Source: Actinomycetes bacterium
GTDB lineage: Bacteria > Actinomycetota > Acidimicrobiia > Spongiisociales > UBA4744
Length of the DNA stretch: 16,530 nucleotides
Direction of reading: 5' to 3'
Assembly (NCBI GenBank): GCA_024641205.1
Contig: JAHEDM010000009.1
Coordinates: 1-16,530, forward strand
Numbering within the stretch: position 1 is the stretch's first letter; each line of letters opens with the position of its first letter. Below the pieces are notes generated by a model, which had not been told where the DNA came from, made no database searches, and saw only the letters and a list, made by a program, of their open reading frames with translations. This document shows, piece by piece, positions 7,190-13,983 of this stretch. The position numbers and the translations under genes were made by a program.

Positions 7190-7546
7190 ATGCGTTGGAA
7201 CGCAGCATATGTGTTCAGCTACGGGCATCCGGTACCAGGACGTGAAGCGATAGCGCTTCAGAACTTCGCCGATGCACAGACTTTCTTCGGAAAGCTGGCA
7301 GCCGACGACAAGTGCTCCGAGCCGGAGATCTTCCACCATGGCTACGGTGGCGGCATGATGATCGTCAAGGCGGAAAGCCCCGAGATCCTTCATGAGATCC
7401 TGCTGACCGAGGAAGCTCGGAAGATCATCAGCACGGCATCGTTCACGTCGGCCGGGTTCAGGTACGAGATGTACAACACCGGCGAGAATCTGATGGACAG
7501 CATGATGCTGTACGCGGGAGTCGGAACAGAGCTCGGTTACCTGTAG
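7190..7546 (+). CDS. Unrecognised 118-aa protein, possible dimeric alpha/beta-barrel fold
   Basis: This is the only plus-strand gene in the window. The protein begins MRWNAAYVFSYGH and ends GVGTELGYL, and I cannot assign a family. The order of likely secondary elements is a strand (AAYVFSYG, 5-12), a long helix (19-37), a strand around a GYGGGMMIV segment (51-59), a helix (64-79), a strand (84-93), then a C-terminal tail rich in Met (NLMDSMMLY). This strand-helix-strand-strand-helix-strand order would suit a ferredoxin-like or dimeric alpha/beta-barrel domain, but that is inference. His49-His50 beside the glycine-rich GYGGG is the most notable cluster. There is no signal peptide or membrane segment. 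Its strong ribosome site and its terminator (7550-7592) support a real, independently transcribed gene. It is convergent with the permease genes and shares no obvious function with them. Confidence 0.82.
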   Translation: MRWNAAYVFSYGHPVPGREAIALQNFADAQTFFGKLAADDKCSEPEIFHHGYGGGMMIVKAESPEILHEILLTEEARKIISTASFTSAGFRYEMYNTGENLMDSMMLYAGVGTELGYL

Positions 7547-7549
7547 AAG

Positions 7550-7592
7550 CAGACCGGCCGGTTAAGGACGTTGTCTGGATCCGGCCGGTCTG
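7550..7592. terminator. Bidirectional hairpin terminator between convergent genes
   Basis: CAGACCGGCCGG (7550-7561) pairs perfectly with CCGGCCGGTCTG (7581-7592), with a 19-base loop between. The plus-strand side is followed by TCTTGTTTG, a moderately U-rich tail, so it suits the 118-aa gene best. It also lies 18 bases after the dppC stop and could stop transcription from that side. Confidence 0.8.
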
Positions 7593-7609
7593 TCTTGTTT
7601 GTCACAGTC

Positions 7610-8560
7610 TTACCGACGCCGAATCGCCTTGAAGCGGGGGTCGGCCACCTCCCGCAACCCGACCGAAACCAGGTAGAAAGCCGCGGCAAACAACGACAAT
7701 GCCGCGGCCGGCACGATCAAGGCGTTCCACGGCACCTGTGAACCGAAGTTGGCCCCGAATTCGATCCCGTAGTAGACCATCGTCCCCCAGTTCACCAGCG
7801 ATCTGGTCTGGCCCAGGAACGCGGCAAACCCGTCGGCCACGACCGCCCCGACCACCGCCAGCATCATGAACAGAGCGGCAAGCGGGAAGAGATGTGGCAG
7901 CAAGTGCCGGAAGATGATGTGGCGGCCCCGGCCGCCTGCCACCCGGGTGGCATCAACGAACGGTTGCGCCATCACCTTGAGCGCCTGGCTCCGGAGCACG
8001 ATGGCGCCTGCCCCCAAACCGGTGATCAATCCGTAGATCAAACCGAATTTGACCGGGCCGAGATCGATCAGGTTGCCGGTACCGAGGATGAGGAGGAAGA
8101 TCGGTGCGGGGAGCAGCAGGAACGCATCCGAGACATGGGCCAGGCTGAAGTCGACCCACCCCCGGTAGTACCCACCCACGGCTCCGATGAGCATGGCCAC
8201 CACCGCCGTGCTCAGGGCGGCGGTCATCGCCAGTATCCAGGTCGAGCCGCTGGAAGCCAGCAGCATGGACAGCACATCCCGACCCAGATTGTCGGTTCCC
8301 AAAAGGTGGGTTGCAGACGGGCCGGCGGGGTGGAGGACTTTTGGGTCGAATCCCGTGAGGGGGTTGTACACCGCGCCCGACCAGAAGTATTTCATGAGGA
8401 TCGGATGGCTGATGGCCATGAGGCCGAACAGAACGATGAGGGCTACACCGGCGACCGCCAATCGATTGTGCGAGAACTCGCGCCAGAAGATCTTCGAACC
8501 GCGCCAGATCGCCCGGAATCGAAGTCGCACTCTTCCGATCCGCGCTGTCTCGTGGGTCAT
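7610..8560 (-). CDS. DppC/OppC-type ABC transporter permease
   Basis: This 316-aa inner-membrane protein is the second permease of a peptide/nickel-type ABC importer. The hallmark HLLGTDNLGRDVLS (85-98) follows the first membrane segment (about 34-52) and a periplasmic stretch. Several hydrophobic segments follow, and the cytoplasmic EAA loop that docks the ATPase is visible as DATRVAGGRGRHIIFRHLLP (203-222). The C-terminus, LREVADPRFK, is also typical. The ATG at 8560 overlaps the upstream permease stop (ATGA), so the two subunits are probably made in equal amounts. No substrate-binding protein or ATPase gene is adjacent: the next gene downstream is convergent and the next upstream is ppk2. 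The substrate is unknown; peptides are only the family default. Confidence 0.9.
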   Translation of the reverse strand: MTHETARIGRVRLRFRAIWRGSKIFWREFSHNRLAVAGVALIVLFGLMAISHPILMKYFWSGAVYNPLTGFDPKVLHPAGPSATHLLGTDNLGRDVLSMLLASSGSTWILAMTAALSTAVVAMLIGAVGGYYRGWVDFSLAHVSDAFLLLPAPIFLLILGTGNLIDLGPVKFGLIYGLITGLGAGAIVLRSQALKVMAQPFVDATRVAGGRGRHIIFRHLLPHLFPLAALFMMLAVVGAVVADGFAAFLGQTRSLVNWGTMVYYGIEFGANFGSQVPWNALIVPAAALSLFAAAFYLVSVGLREVADPRFKAIRRR

Positions 8561-9711
8561 GGAGCACCGCTTTCGACCTGAACCCTGATGCGAGGATCGA
8601 GTACCGCGGTCAACACCTCCATCACCAAGCGCACCACGAGGGTGATCACGCCGATCACCACCAGGGTATCCAGCACGACCGGCATGTCCTGGGCATCGAC
8701 GGCCCGAAACAGGAAGGAGCCAAGACCCTGCCAGCCAACGGCTCTTTCGATGATCACGAGGCCCGTCAACAGGTACGGCAAGCTCACTGCAAAACGACTC
8801 AGCAGAGGCAACAAGGCATTGCGGGCAGCGTGCCGGTCACGAACCTGACGGTCGGATATGCCCTTTGCCCGGGCAACCAGGATGTAGTCGTCGTGAATGA
8901 CCGATGCCATCGAGGTCTGCATGACCAGCATGAACTCTCCGTACGAGAGCAGGAGAAACGCCAGGATCGCCGCTGACGCGTTGAAGAGGATGTCAACGGC
9001 ATACGGATCGATGTTGCGGTACACCCACCAGCCGTACGAGACGGCGGCGATGACTACGAAGGCGGGCAGGCTCAGCATTCTCAGGTTCCTGCGCCGGGCC
9101 ACCGCCGAACCAATCACCGCGTAGAGGACGGCCACCACCGCGATGGTGGCCGTCATGGTCCACATGACCTCCTGCTCCGTTACCGGAGCGCCGAGCCACA
9201 GGTTGCCGCGCGGATCGTCGACCAGCAGGTTACGGAGGTCCCGCATGGGATTGCCGACGAATCTCACCGTCAAGAAACCCAGGAAGGGTGGGAAAAGGGT
9301 GTAGGTGGCGATACCAAGCAAGGTGACCCCGTCGGATTTCCAGCCACGCCGCCACCCTGTCAACCGGCCCAACCAGCTGCCGAGCATGAAGGCCATGCCC
9401 AGGCCGAGGACGAAAACCAAGACGGTAGGCGGGATCACCGATTTCAGATCGAAGCCGGCGCCCCGAAAGGTGGTCTGGCCCAATCCGCTGGTGAGCAGAT
9501 TTCGCAACCAGAACCAGTATCGAACCGGGAGGGGCCGGTCGAGACCAAGCGTCTCCCGGAATGCAGCAATCTCGTCTCCGGTCATCGAGAGGCGAAACGG
9601 GGTGGCGTAGTCGCCGGGCAGCAGCACCTCGATGAGGAAAAACATCAAAAAGGTGAAGAGCACCAGTGCCACGAGACCCGAAACGGTCCTCTTGAGGATG
9701 AACTTCATCAT
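8557..9711 (-). CDS. DppB/OppB-type ABC transporter permease with extra membrane segments
   Basis: With the start at Met 9711 this is a 384-aa permease. It has MMKFILKRTVSGL and a first membrane segment (9-31), the LPGD motif (31-34), and LGLDRPLPVRYWFWL (55-69) before the first long periplasmic part, all typical of DppB. The EAA-type ATPase-docking loop is DDYILVARAKGISDRQVRDR (274-293). I count about eight hydrophobic segments instead of six. Two of them (about 183-204 and 213-231) are an apparent insertion joined by a basic RRRNLR turn. DppB-like proteins are commonly 305-340 aa. The start is uncertain: there is no ribosome site before 9711, and the frame is open to a TTG at 9834, with another ATG at 9753, so the mRNA may be leaderless. 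It sits 170 bases downstream of ppk2. Confidence 0.87.
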   Translation of the reverse strand: MMKFILKRTVSGLVALVLFTFLMFFLIEVLLPGDYATPFRLSMTGDEIAAFRETLGLDRPLPVRYWFWLRNLLTSGLGQTTFRGAGFDLKSVIPPTVLVFVLGLGMAFMLGSWLGRLTGWRRGWKSDGVTLLGIATYTLFPPFLGFLTVRFVGNPMRDLRNLLVDDPRGNLWLGAPVTEQEVMWTMTATIAVVAVLYAVIGSAVARRRNLRMLSLPAFVVIAAVSYGWWVYRNIDPYAVDILFNASAAILAFLLLSYGEFMLVMQTSMASVIHDDYILVARAKGISDRQVRDRHAARNALLPLLSRFAVSLPYLLTGLVIIERAVGWQGLGSFLFRAVDAQDMPVVLDTLVVIGVITLVVRLVMEVLTAVLDPRIRVQVESGAP

Positions 9712-9842
9712 TCGGGGGTGGACCGGCGTTCGAAGGACATCGCCGGCCGACATTAGCGCGTTGGGGTTAGCCCGGGTCTCACCGATGGGAGCTCCCCATA
9801 GGTGGCGGCGAGCCGCAGACCGGCGACCAGTCAAAATCGAGC

Positions 9843-9865
9843 GCTGAGCTTCACCGCCTCTCAGC
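9843..9865 (-). terminator. Weak terminator candidate after ppk2
   Basis: On the minus strand, GCTGAG (9865-9860) and CTCAGC (9848-9843) can pair around an 11-base loop, followed by GCTCGATTTTG, a short T run. It starts 16 bases after the ppk2 stop. A 6-bp stem is short, so this is only suggestive. Confidence 0.35.
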
Positions 9866-9881
9866 CGAGGTCTCGTCGGCG

Positions 9882-10772
9882 CTAATACTTGTCGGGGACG
9901 AACGTCTGCTCACCCATCGGTGGACGAACGTAGCCGATATCGGTCTGGCGAGCCGGTAGGTCGATCGGAGGCGGCGTGCGGTCCTCGTAAGGAATCATGC
10001 TCAATAGGTGGCTGATGCAGTTGAGCCGGGCCCGTTTCTTGTTGTCGGCGTCAACCACGAACCAGGGGGCCTGTTTGATGTCCGTGTGGTTGAACATCAC
10101 GTCCTTGGCGATTGAGTACTCGATCCAGCGCGACCGTGACTCGAGATCCATGGGGCTCAGCTTCCAGCGTTTGGTCGGGGTAGCGATTCGGGACTGGAAC
10201 CGGCGTTCCTGCTCTTCGTCGCTGACGGAGAACCAGTACTTGATCAGGATGATCCCGCTCCGAACCAGCATTCGCTCGAAATCCGGACACGATCGCAGAA
10301 ACTCCTGATATTCGGCCTCGGTACAAAACCCCATGACCCGCTCGACCAGGGCCCGGTTGTACCAGCTTCGATCGAAGAGGACCATCTCGCCTGCGGCCGG
10401 AAGGTAGGGCACGTACCTCTGGAAGTACCACTGCGTCTTTTCTCGTTCGGTCGGCACACCCAGGGCTTCGACCCGGCAGATTCGGGGGTTGAGGCTCTCC
10501 GAAATTCGCTTGATGACCCCACCCTTGCCGGCCGCATCCCGGCCCTCGAAGAGCACCACCACCTTCAGACCTTGGGACTTCACCCATTCCTGAAGCTTGA
10601 TGAGTTCGATCTGGAGATGGGCCAATTCCTTCTCGTACGCCTTGCGAGGGATCTTTTGTTTGTCCGACCTTTCGCCAGGCTGGTCATCGGCGTGGTACCG
10701 ATCGAGAATCGGGTGCTGTTCCACATCCTCCGATTTCGGCTGGACTTCTTCTGCTTCCAGGTCTTCAGCCAT
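9882..10772 (-). CDS. ppk2: Polyphosphate kinase 2 (PPK2 family)
   Basis: This 296-aa soluble kinase carries a P-loop GRDAAGKGG (77-85), a Walker B region MVLFDRSWYNR (130-140), and an arginine-rich lid (about 189-203) followed by RWKLSPMDLESR (202-213), the pattern of single-domain PPK2 enzymes. These enzymes transfer phosphate between polyphosphate and nucleotides; direction and nucleotide preference vary among members. The N-terminal 40 residues are acidic and probably flexible. The frame is open to a GTG at 10784, but GGGAG lies 5 bases before the ATG at 10772, so I use that. The KRWKLSPMD stretch suggests the class that makes or uses ADP/GDP, but this is a weak inference. It is transcribed on the same strand as the tRNA-Glu upstream and the permeases downstream, with gaps of 294 and 170 bases. 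Confidence 0.93.
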   Translation of the reverse strand: MAEDLEAEEVQPKSEDVEQHPILDRYHADDQPGERSDKQKIPRKAYEKELAHLQIELIKLQEWVKSQGLKVVVLFEGRDAAGKGGVIKRISESLNPRICRVEALGVPTEREKTQWYFQRYVPYLPAAGEMVLFDRSWYNRALVERVMGFCTEAEYQEFLRSCPDFERMLVRSGIILIKYWFSVSDEEQERRFQSRIATPTKRWKLSPMDLESRSRWIEYSIAKDVMFNHTDIKQAPWFVVDADNKKRARLNCISHLLSMIPYEDRTPPPIDLPARQTDIGYVRPPMGEQTFVPDKY

Positions 10773-10815
10773 GTGATCTCCCACCGTTGGTCAACACCCT
10801 CACACAGGTCACGCC

Positions 10816-10843
10816 CCGATACTATGCGGTCGGTCCGTTGCAA
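10816..10843 (-). promoter_or_regulatory. Possible ppk2 promoter
   Basis: On the minus strand, TTGCAA (10843-10838) and TATCGG (10821-10816) are separated by 16 bases and lie 43 bases before the ppk2 ATG. An alternative -10, TAGTAT, overlaps it at 10824-10819. The match is modest. The rest of the 294-base gap up to the tRNA gene shows no gene. Confidence 0.25.
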
Positions 10844-11042
10844 GGCCTCCCCGCTCGGTTGTTCGTGTGGATTTCTCCGAGTACTTGGCCGCTGTCCGCC
10901 GCGAAAGCGACGCTCTCTCGGCCGCCGCCAACGAGGCCTCGAGCCGGCCGTGCCGAATTGTCCCGACTGGACTCCTCGCCTGATGATTGAGGGCTACCCG
11001 GAGTGGGCGACGCCCAAGCCACCGACCTCCAGACGCGCCGGC

Positions 11043-11062
11043 ACCCCCGCTGAGCAAGGGGT
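11043..11062 (-). terminator. Hairpin 3' of tRNA-Glu(UUC)
   Basis: The minus-strand RNA can pair ACCCC with GGGGU around UUGCUCAGCG, just after the encoded CCA of the tRNA. The loop-side sequence TGCTCAGCGGGGGT is identical to that in the hairpin after the other tRNA-Glu gene (6683-6707). No U run follows. Confidence 0.45.
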
Positions 11063-11066
11063 TCGC

Positions 11067-11142
11067 TGGTAGCCCCGACGGGATTCGAACCCGCGTTACC
11101 GGCTTGAAAGGCCGGCGTCCTAGGCCGCTGGACGACGGGGCC
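11067..11142 (-). tRNA. tRNA-Glu, anticodon UUC
   Basis: The cloverleaf on the minus strand has acceptor GGCCCCG/CGGGGCU (G1-U72 wobble), anticodon stem CCGGC/GCCGG around CUUUCAA (anticodon UUC), T arm CGGGUUCGAAUCCCG, discriminator A73 and encoded CCA. It reads GAA and probably GAG. It lies 92 bases after the stop of gltX, the synthetase that charges it, on the same strand. Confidence 0.96.
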
Positions 11143-11155
11143 AGGACCGGAGGGC

Positions 11156-11184
11156 ATGGTAGCGCAGCACCACCTGTCTCCGAA
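11156..11184 (-). promoter_or_regulatory. Possible promoter of tRNA-Glu(UUC)
   Basis: On the minus strand, TTCGGA (11184-11179) and TACCAT (11161-11156) are separated by 17 bases, with the -10 ending 13 bases before the tRNA. The -35 match is poor. If it is not real, the tRNA would depend on read-through from gltX. Confidence 0.3.
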
Positions 11185-11187
11185 CTT

Positions 11188-11224
11188 GCGTGAGAAACCC
11201 GCGCCATGTGTCGGGAACTCACGC
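11188..11224 (-). terminator. Strong hairpin between gltX and tRNA-Glu(UUC)
   Basis: Ten bases after the gltX stop the minus-strand RNA can form GCGUGAG/CUCACGC (7 bp), a small internal loop, then CCCG/CGGG (4 bp) with a 10-base loop. No U run follows. It may end the gltX message or mark the boundary at which the tRNA precursor is cut. Confidence 0.55.
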
Positions 11225-11234
11225 CAGAACAGAT

Positions 11235-12683
11235 CTACAGCTTGGCGCGGGCGGACCTCAACCGATCGAGGGTCATGTCCCGGCCCAAAACCTCGAGCGT
11301 CTCGAAGAGGGGCGGGCTAACGGTCGAACCCGTTGTCGCCACCCGAACGGGCTGCAATCCCTGCCGAGCATTGAGCTCTAGCTCATCGAGCATGGCTCGT
11401 AGCTCTGTCTCGATGACGACTGCCGTCCACTCCCCCACGACCGTCAGCCGATCGATGGCGGCATCAAGAGCGGCCGGAGTTGTCTCCGTCTCCATGACCT
11501 TGCGCCACGACTTCTCGTCGTAAGAGAGCGACGTGGTGAGCACGAAGCTCATCATGTCGGGGACCTCGGTCAGCAGTTTGACCCGCTCCTGTACCAGCGG
11601 CCCGAGCGCGCCCAGTTGCTCCCGCTCTGCTCCCGACAGCTCGCGCCCCAAATCCTCCTCGACGAAGGGGATGGCTCGATCGATGAAATCGACCGGATCC
11701 AGATCTCGAATATAGACCCCGTTCATCCACTCGAGCTTCTCGGGATCGAACACGGCAGCATTCTTGGAAACGGCTGCCAGGTCGAACCGTTCGATCGCCT
11801 CGGCCCGGGTGAACACGGTTGTCTCAGCCTCGTAAGACCAGCCGAGCAGACACATGTAGTTGAACATCGCTTCAGGCAGATAGCCGCCTTCGCGGTACGC
11901 CTTCAGCGACACATCACCATGTCGCTTCGAGAGCTTCTTCCCGTCCGGACCAAAGAGCAGCGGGAGGTGGGCGTAGGTGGGGACGGTCCCTCCCATTGCC
12001 AGGGTGATCAGGATGTGCTTGGGAGTGGAAGACAGCAGGTCTTCGCCGCGAGCGACGTGGGTGATTTCGTAGTCGACGTCGTCGACGGTTGAAGCCAGGT
12101 GGTAGGTAGGCGATCCATCGGACCGAACCAATACGAAGTCATCAATGGCCTGGTGGTCGAAGCGGACCTCGTCCCTGATGACATCTTCGAAGATCGTCAC
12201 TCCGGGACGAGGTACACCCAGCCGGAGAACGGCAGCCTCTCCCTGACCCTTCCGCCGGGCAGATTCGGCCGGATCGAGGATGCGGCACCGACCGTCGTAT
12301 CCAGGCGGGCGCCCCTGGGCTTGCGCCTCCTTGCGTCGCTCATCCAACTCGGCAGGCGTACAGAAGCAGTGGTAGGCGCTCCCGGCTGCCAGCAATTGAC
12401 CGGCGACTTCCGCGTATCGATCCAGGCGGTCGCTCTGCCGGTAGGTGCCGTGCGGGCCTCCCACCCCGACGCCTTCATCCCAATCAAGGCCCATCCAGAC
12501 CAGTCCGGCCAGGACGTCGTCCTCATACTCGGGGTCTGAACGAGCCACATCGGTGTCGTCGATACGAAGAATGAAGGTACCGCCGGTGTGGCGAGCGTAC
12601 AACCAGTTGAACAGGGCGGCCCGGGCGTTGCCGACGTGGAGAAACCCGGTCGGAGAAGGAGCGATTCGAACGCGGACGCTCAC
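11235..12683 (-). CDS. gltX: Glutamyl-tRNA synthetase
   Basis: This 482-aa class I synthetase matches the usual bacterial GluRS length. The N-terminus RIAPSPTGFLHVGNAR (6-21) contains the HIGH-type motif as HVGN, and GPDGKKLSKRHGDVS (245-259) contains the KMSKS-type motif as KLSKR. Other family marks are LRIDDTD (39-45), YHLASTVDD (194-202) and HVARGEDLLSSTPKH (209-223). It attaches Glu to tRNA-Glu; in organisms lacking GlnRS it also charges tRNA-Gln before GatCAB amidation, but that cannot be settled here. I use the GTG at 12683, which overlaps the stop of the upstream gene as GTGA. The frame is open to 12902, but that stretch is the neighbour read out of frame. A hairpin and tRNA-Glu(UUC) follow. 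Confidence 0.97.
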   Translation of the reverse strand: MSVRVRIAPSPTGFLHVGNARAALFNWLYARHTGGTFILRIDDTDVARSDPEYEDDVLAGLVWMGLDWDEGVGVGGPHGTYRQSDRLDRYAEVAGQLLAAGSAYHCFCTPAELDERRKEAQAQGRPPGYDGRCRILDPAESARRKGQGEAAVLRLGVPRPGVTIFEDVIRDEVRFDHQAIDDFVLVRSDGSPTYHLASTVDDVDYEITHVARGEDLLSSTPKHILITLAMGGTVPTYAHLPLLFGPDGKKLSKRHGDVSLKAYREGGYLPEAMFNYMCLLGWSYEAETTVFTRAEAIERFDLAAVSKNAAVFDPEKLEWMNGVYIRDLDPVDFIDRAIPFVEEDLGRELSGAEREQLGALGPLVQERVKLLTEVPDMMSFVLTTSLSYDEKSWRKVMETETTPAALDAAIDRLTVVGEWTAVVIETELRAMLDELELNARQGLQPVRVATTGSTVSPPLFETLEVLGRDMTLDRLRSARAKL

Positions 12684-13441
12684 AGCCTTCCCACCGGATT
12701 CATCAAGACGCCGATGCCTTCGATCTCGACCTCCATCGTGTCGCCCGGTAACACCGAGCTGATACCGGCGGGCGTCCCGGTGAGTATCACATCTCCGGGC
12801 AGCAAGGTCATCACCCGGGTGATGAATTCGATCAGCTCGGCCACCCCGAACACCATGTCGGCCGTTGAGCCCGACTGGCGCACCTCGCCGTTGACCCGGC
12901 ATTCGATGCTGAGACCCAACAGCGGATCAAGCTCCGTCTCGATGGCCGGGCCGAGCGGACAGAACGTGTCAAATCCCTTGCCGCGAGTCCACTGGCCATC
13001 TTTTCGCTGCAAATCGCGTGCAGTCACATCATTGCCGGCGGTGTAGCCGAGAATGACGCTCTGCACGTCTTCCGCCTTCGTGTTGCGGGCCACCGTCCCG
13101 ACGACTACCGCCAATTCCGCTTCATGTTGGACGTTCTGCGAGTCCGGTGGATAGACCACCGGTGACCCCGGACCAATCACAGAAGTAGCCGGCTTGATAA
13201 AGATGATCGGGTCGTTGGGGACTTCCGATCCAGTCTCATCAGCATGGGCTACATAGTTCCTGCCAACTGCAACGACCTTGGTTGGAAACACTGGAGCGAG
13301 GAGGTGCGCTTGCGCGAAGGGAACCACTACCTCAGTCGGCTCCCAGGCAACCAGGGGCGAGCCCTGATACAAGCGGACCCCCTCGGGTTCAACCCCGCCA
13401 TACGAGATCCCCTCGTCGGTGTGGACGCGGACGATCTTCAT
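12680..13441 (-). CDS. Fumarylacetoacetate hydrolase family protein (FAHD1/HpcE-like)
   Basis: This 253-aa protein is a single FAH domain. VVAVGRNYVAHADE (56-69) opens the fold. HEAELAVVVG (106-115) provides two acidic metal ligands, Glu107 and Glu109, and NDVTARDLQ (137-145) provides the third, Asp138. KGFDTFCPLGP (155-165) and DVILTGTPAGI (217-227) are further family marks. Members bind Mg or Mn and cleave C-C bonds, decarboxylate or isomerise beta-dicarbonyl acids such as acylpyruvates, oxaloacetate or aromatic-degradation intermediates. The exact substrate is open. Its ATG overlaps the stop of the thioesterase gene (ATGA) and its own stop overlaps gltX, so it lies within a coupled operon. 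No other aromatic-degradation gene is present, so a housekeeping repair or decarboxylase role is more likely. Confidence 0.92.
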   Translation of the reverse strand: MKIVRVHTDEGISYGGVEPEGVRLYQGSPLVAWEPTEVVVPFAQAHLLAPVFPTKVVAVGRNYVAHADETGSEVPNDPIIFIKPATSVIGPGSPVVYPPDSQNVQHEAELAVVVGTVARNTKAEDVQSVILGYTAGNDVTARDLQRKDGQWTRGKGFDTFCPLGPAIETELDPLLGLSIECRVNGEVRQSGSTADMVFGVAELIEFITRVMTLLPGDVILTGTPAGISSVLPGDTMEVEIEGIGVLMNPVGRL

Positions 13442-13983
13442 GGGTAGTACTCCTCACTATTGAAACGGGAAATCCTGGCCAGATGATCAGGGTCCATATG
13501 TCGGATGGTATCTGCGAAATGATCAGCCCTGATCGGAACGAAGAGGGCGAGCGCCTCGATGTACCGGGTGCCCGTGTTGTCGAACCCGATGGCTTCGGCC
13601 CATAGCTTGCGACCTTGTCGATCCGCCAGCCATGCCTCCGCTCGCAAGGTCATGCCGAGCGGGATGGGTCGAAGGTAGTTGATCTCCAGTTTGGCCGTAA
13701 CGGCCGGTTGCTGATGAGCGATCATGACGAATCCCATGAGATCATCGAAGAAAGCCGCCGCCGCACCTCCGTGCACCACACCCGGACCGCCCTGGAACCG
13801 CTTGGCGAACTCGAGCTCTCCAATCACCTTGTCGCCCTTATAGCCGGGCTGCACCCCCAGTCCGTGTTCGTTCTCCGAGCCGCACCCGAAGCACCAGGGC
13901 AGGTGTTGGATGGGAAGCTCGGACGGTGACTCGGATTCGGGCACCGGGATGACGTTCCCCGTCAAGAACCTGAAATCGCTCAT
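13438..13983 (-). CDS. PaaI-family hotdog thioesterase
   Basis: This 181-aa protein has a hotdog fold. WCFGCGSENEHGLGV (30-44) is the Cys-containing opening motif common in PaaI-like thioesterases. FQGGPGVVHGGAAAAFFDDLMG (63-84) holds the HGG turn and the Asp80-Asp81 pair at the active-site helix. NYLRPIPLG (102-110) marks the next strand. Such enzymes hydrolyse acyl-CoA or acyl-ACP thioesters, and the acyl group cannot be predicted here. The frame is open to 14118, but the ATG at 13983 overlaps the upstream stop (TGATG) and begins the recognisable protein. The 25 residues after the FVPIR strand (148-152) are a short polar tail. The gene is coupled to both neighbours. Confidence 0.9.
   Translation of the reverse strand: MSDFRFLTGNVIPVPESESPSELPIQHLPWCFGCGSENEHGLGVQPGYKGDKVIGELEFAKRFQGGPGVVHGGAAAAFFDDLMGFVMIAHQQPAVTAKLEINYLRPIPLGMTLRAEAWLADRQGRKLWAEAIGFDNTGTRYIEALALFVPIRADHFADTIRHMDPDHLARISRFNSEEYYP

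Noticed and set aside
7892..8581. 229-aa plus-strand open frame
   Set aside because: It is antisense to dppC, and its His/Glu/Asp-rich composition is that of a shadow of a membrane-protein gene.
6712..11142. G1-U72 wobble in both tRNA-Glu genes as a novelty
   Set aside because: I recall the same wobble in other actinobacterial tRNA-Glu genes, so it is probably normal.
10809..11222. 137-aa minus-strand open frame
   Set aside because: It runs straight through the tRNA-Glu(UUC) gene and has no ribosome site.
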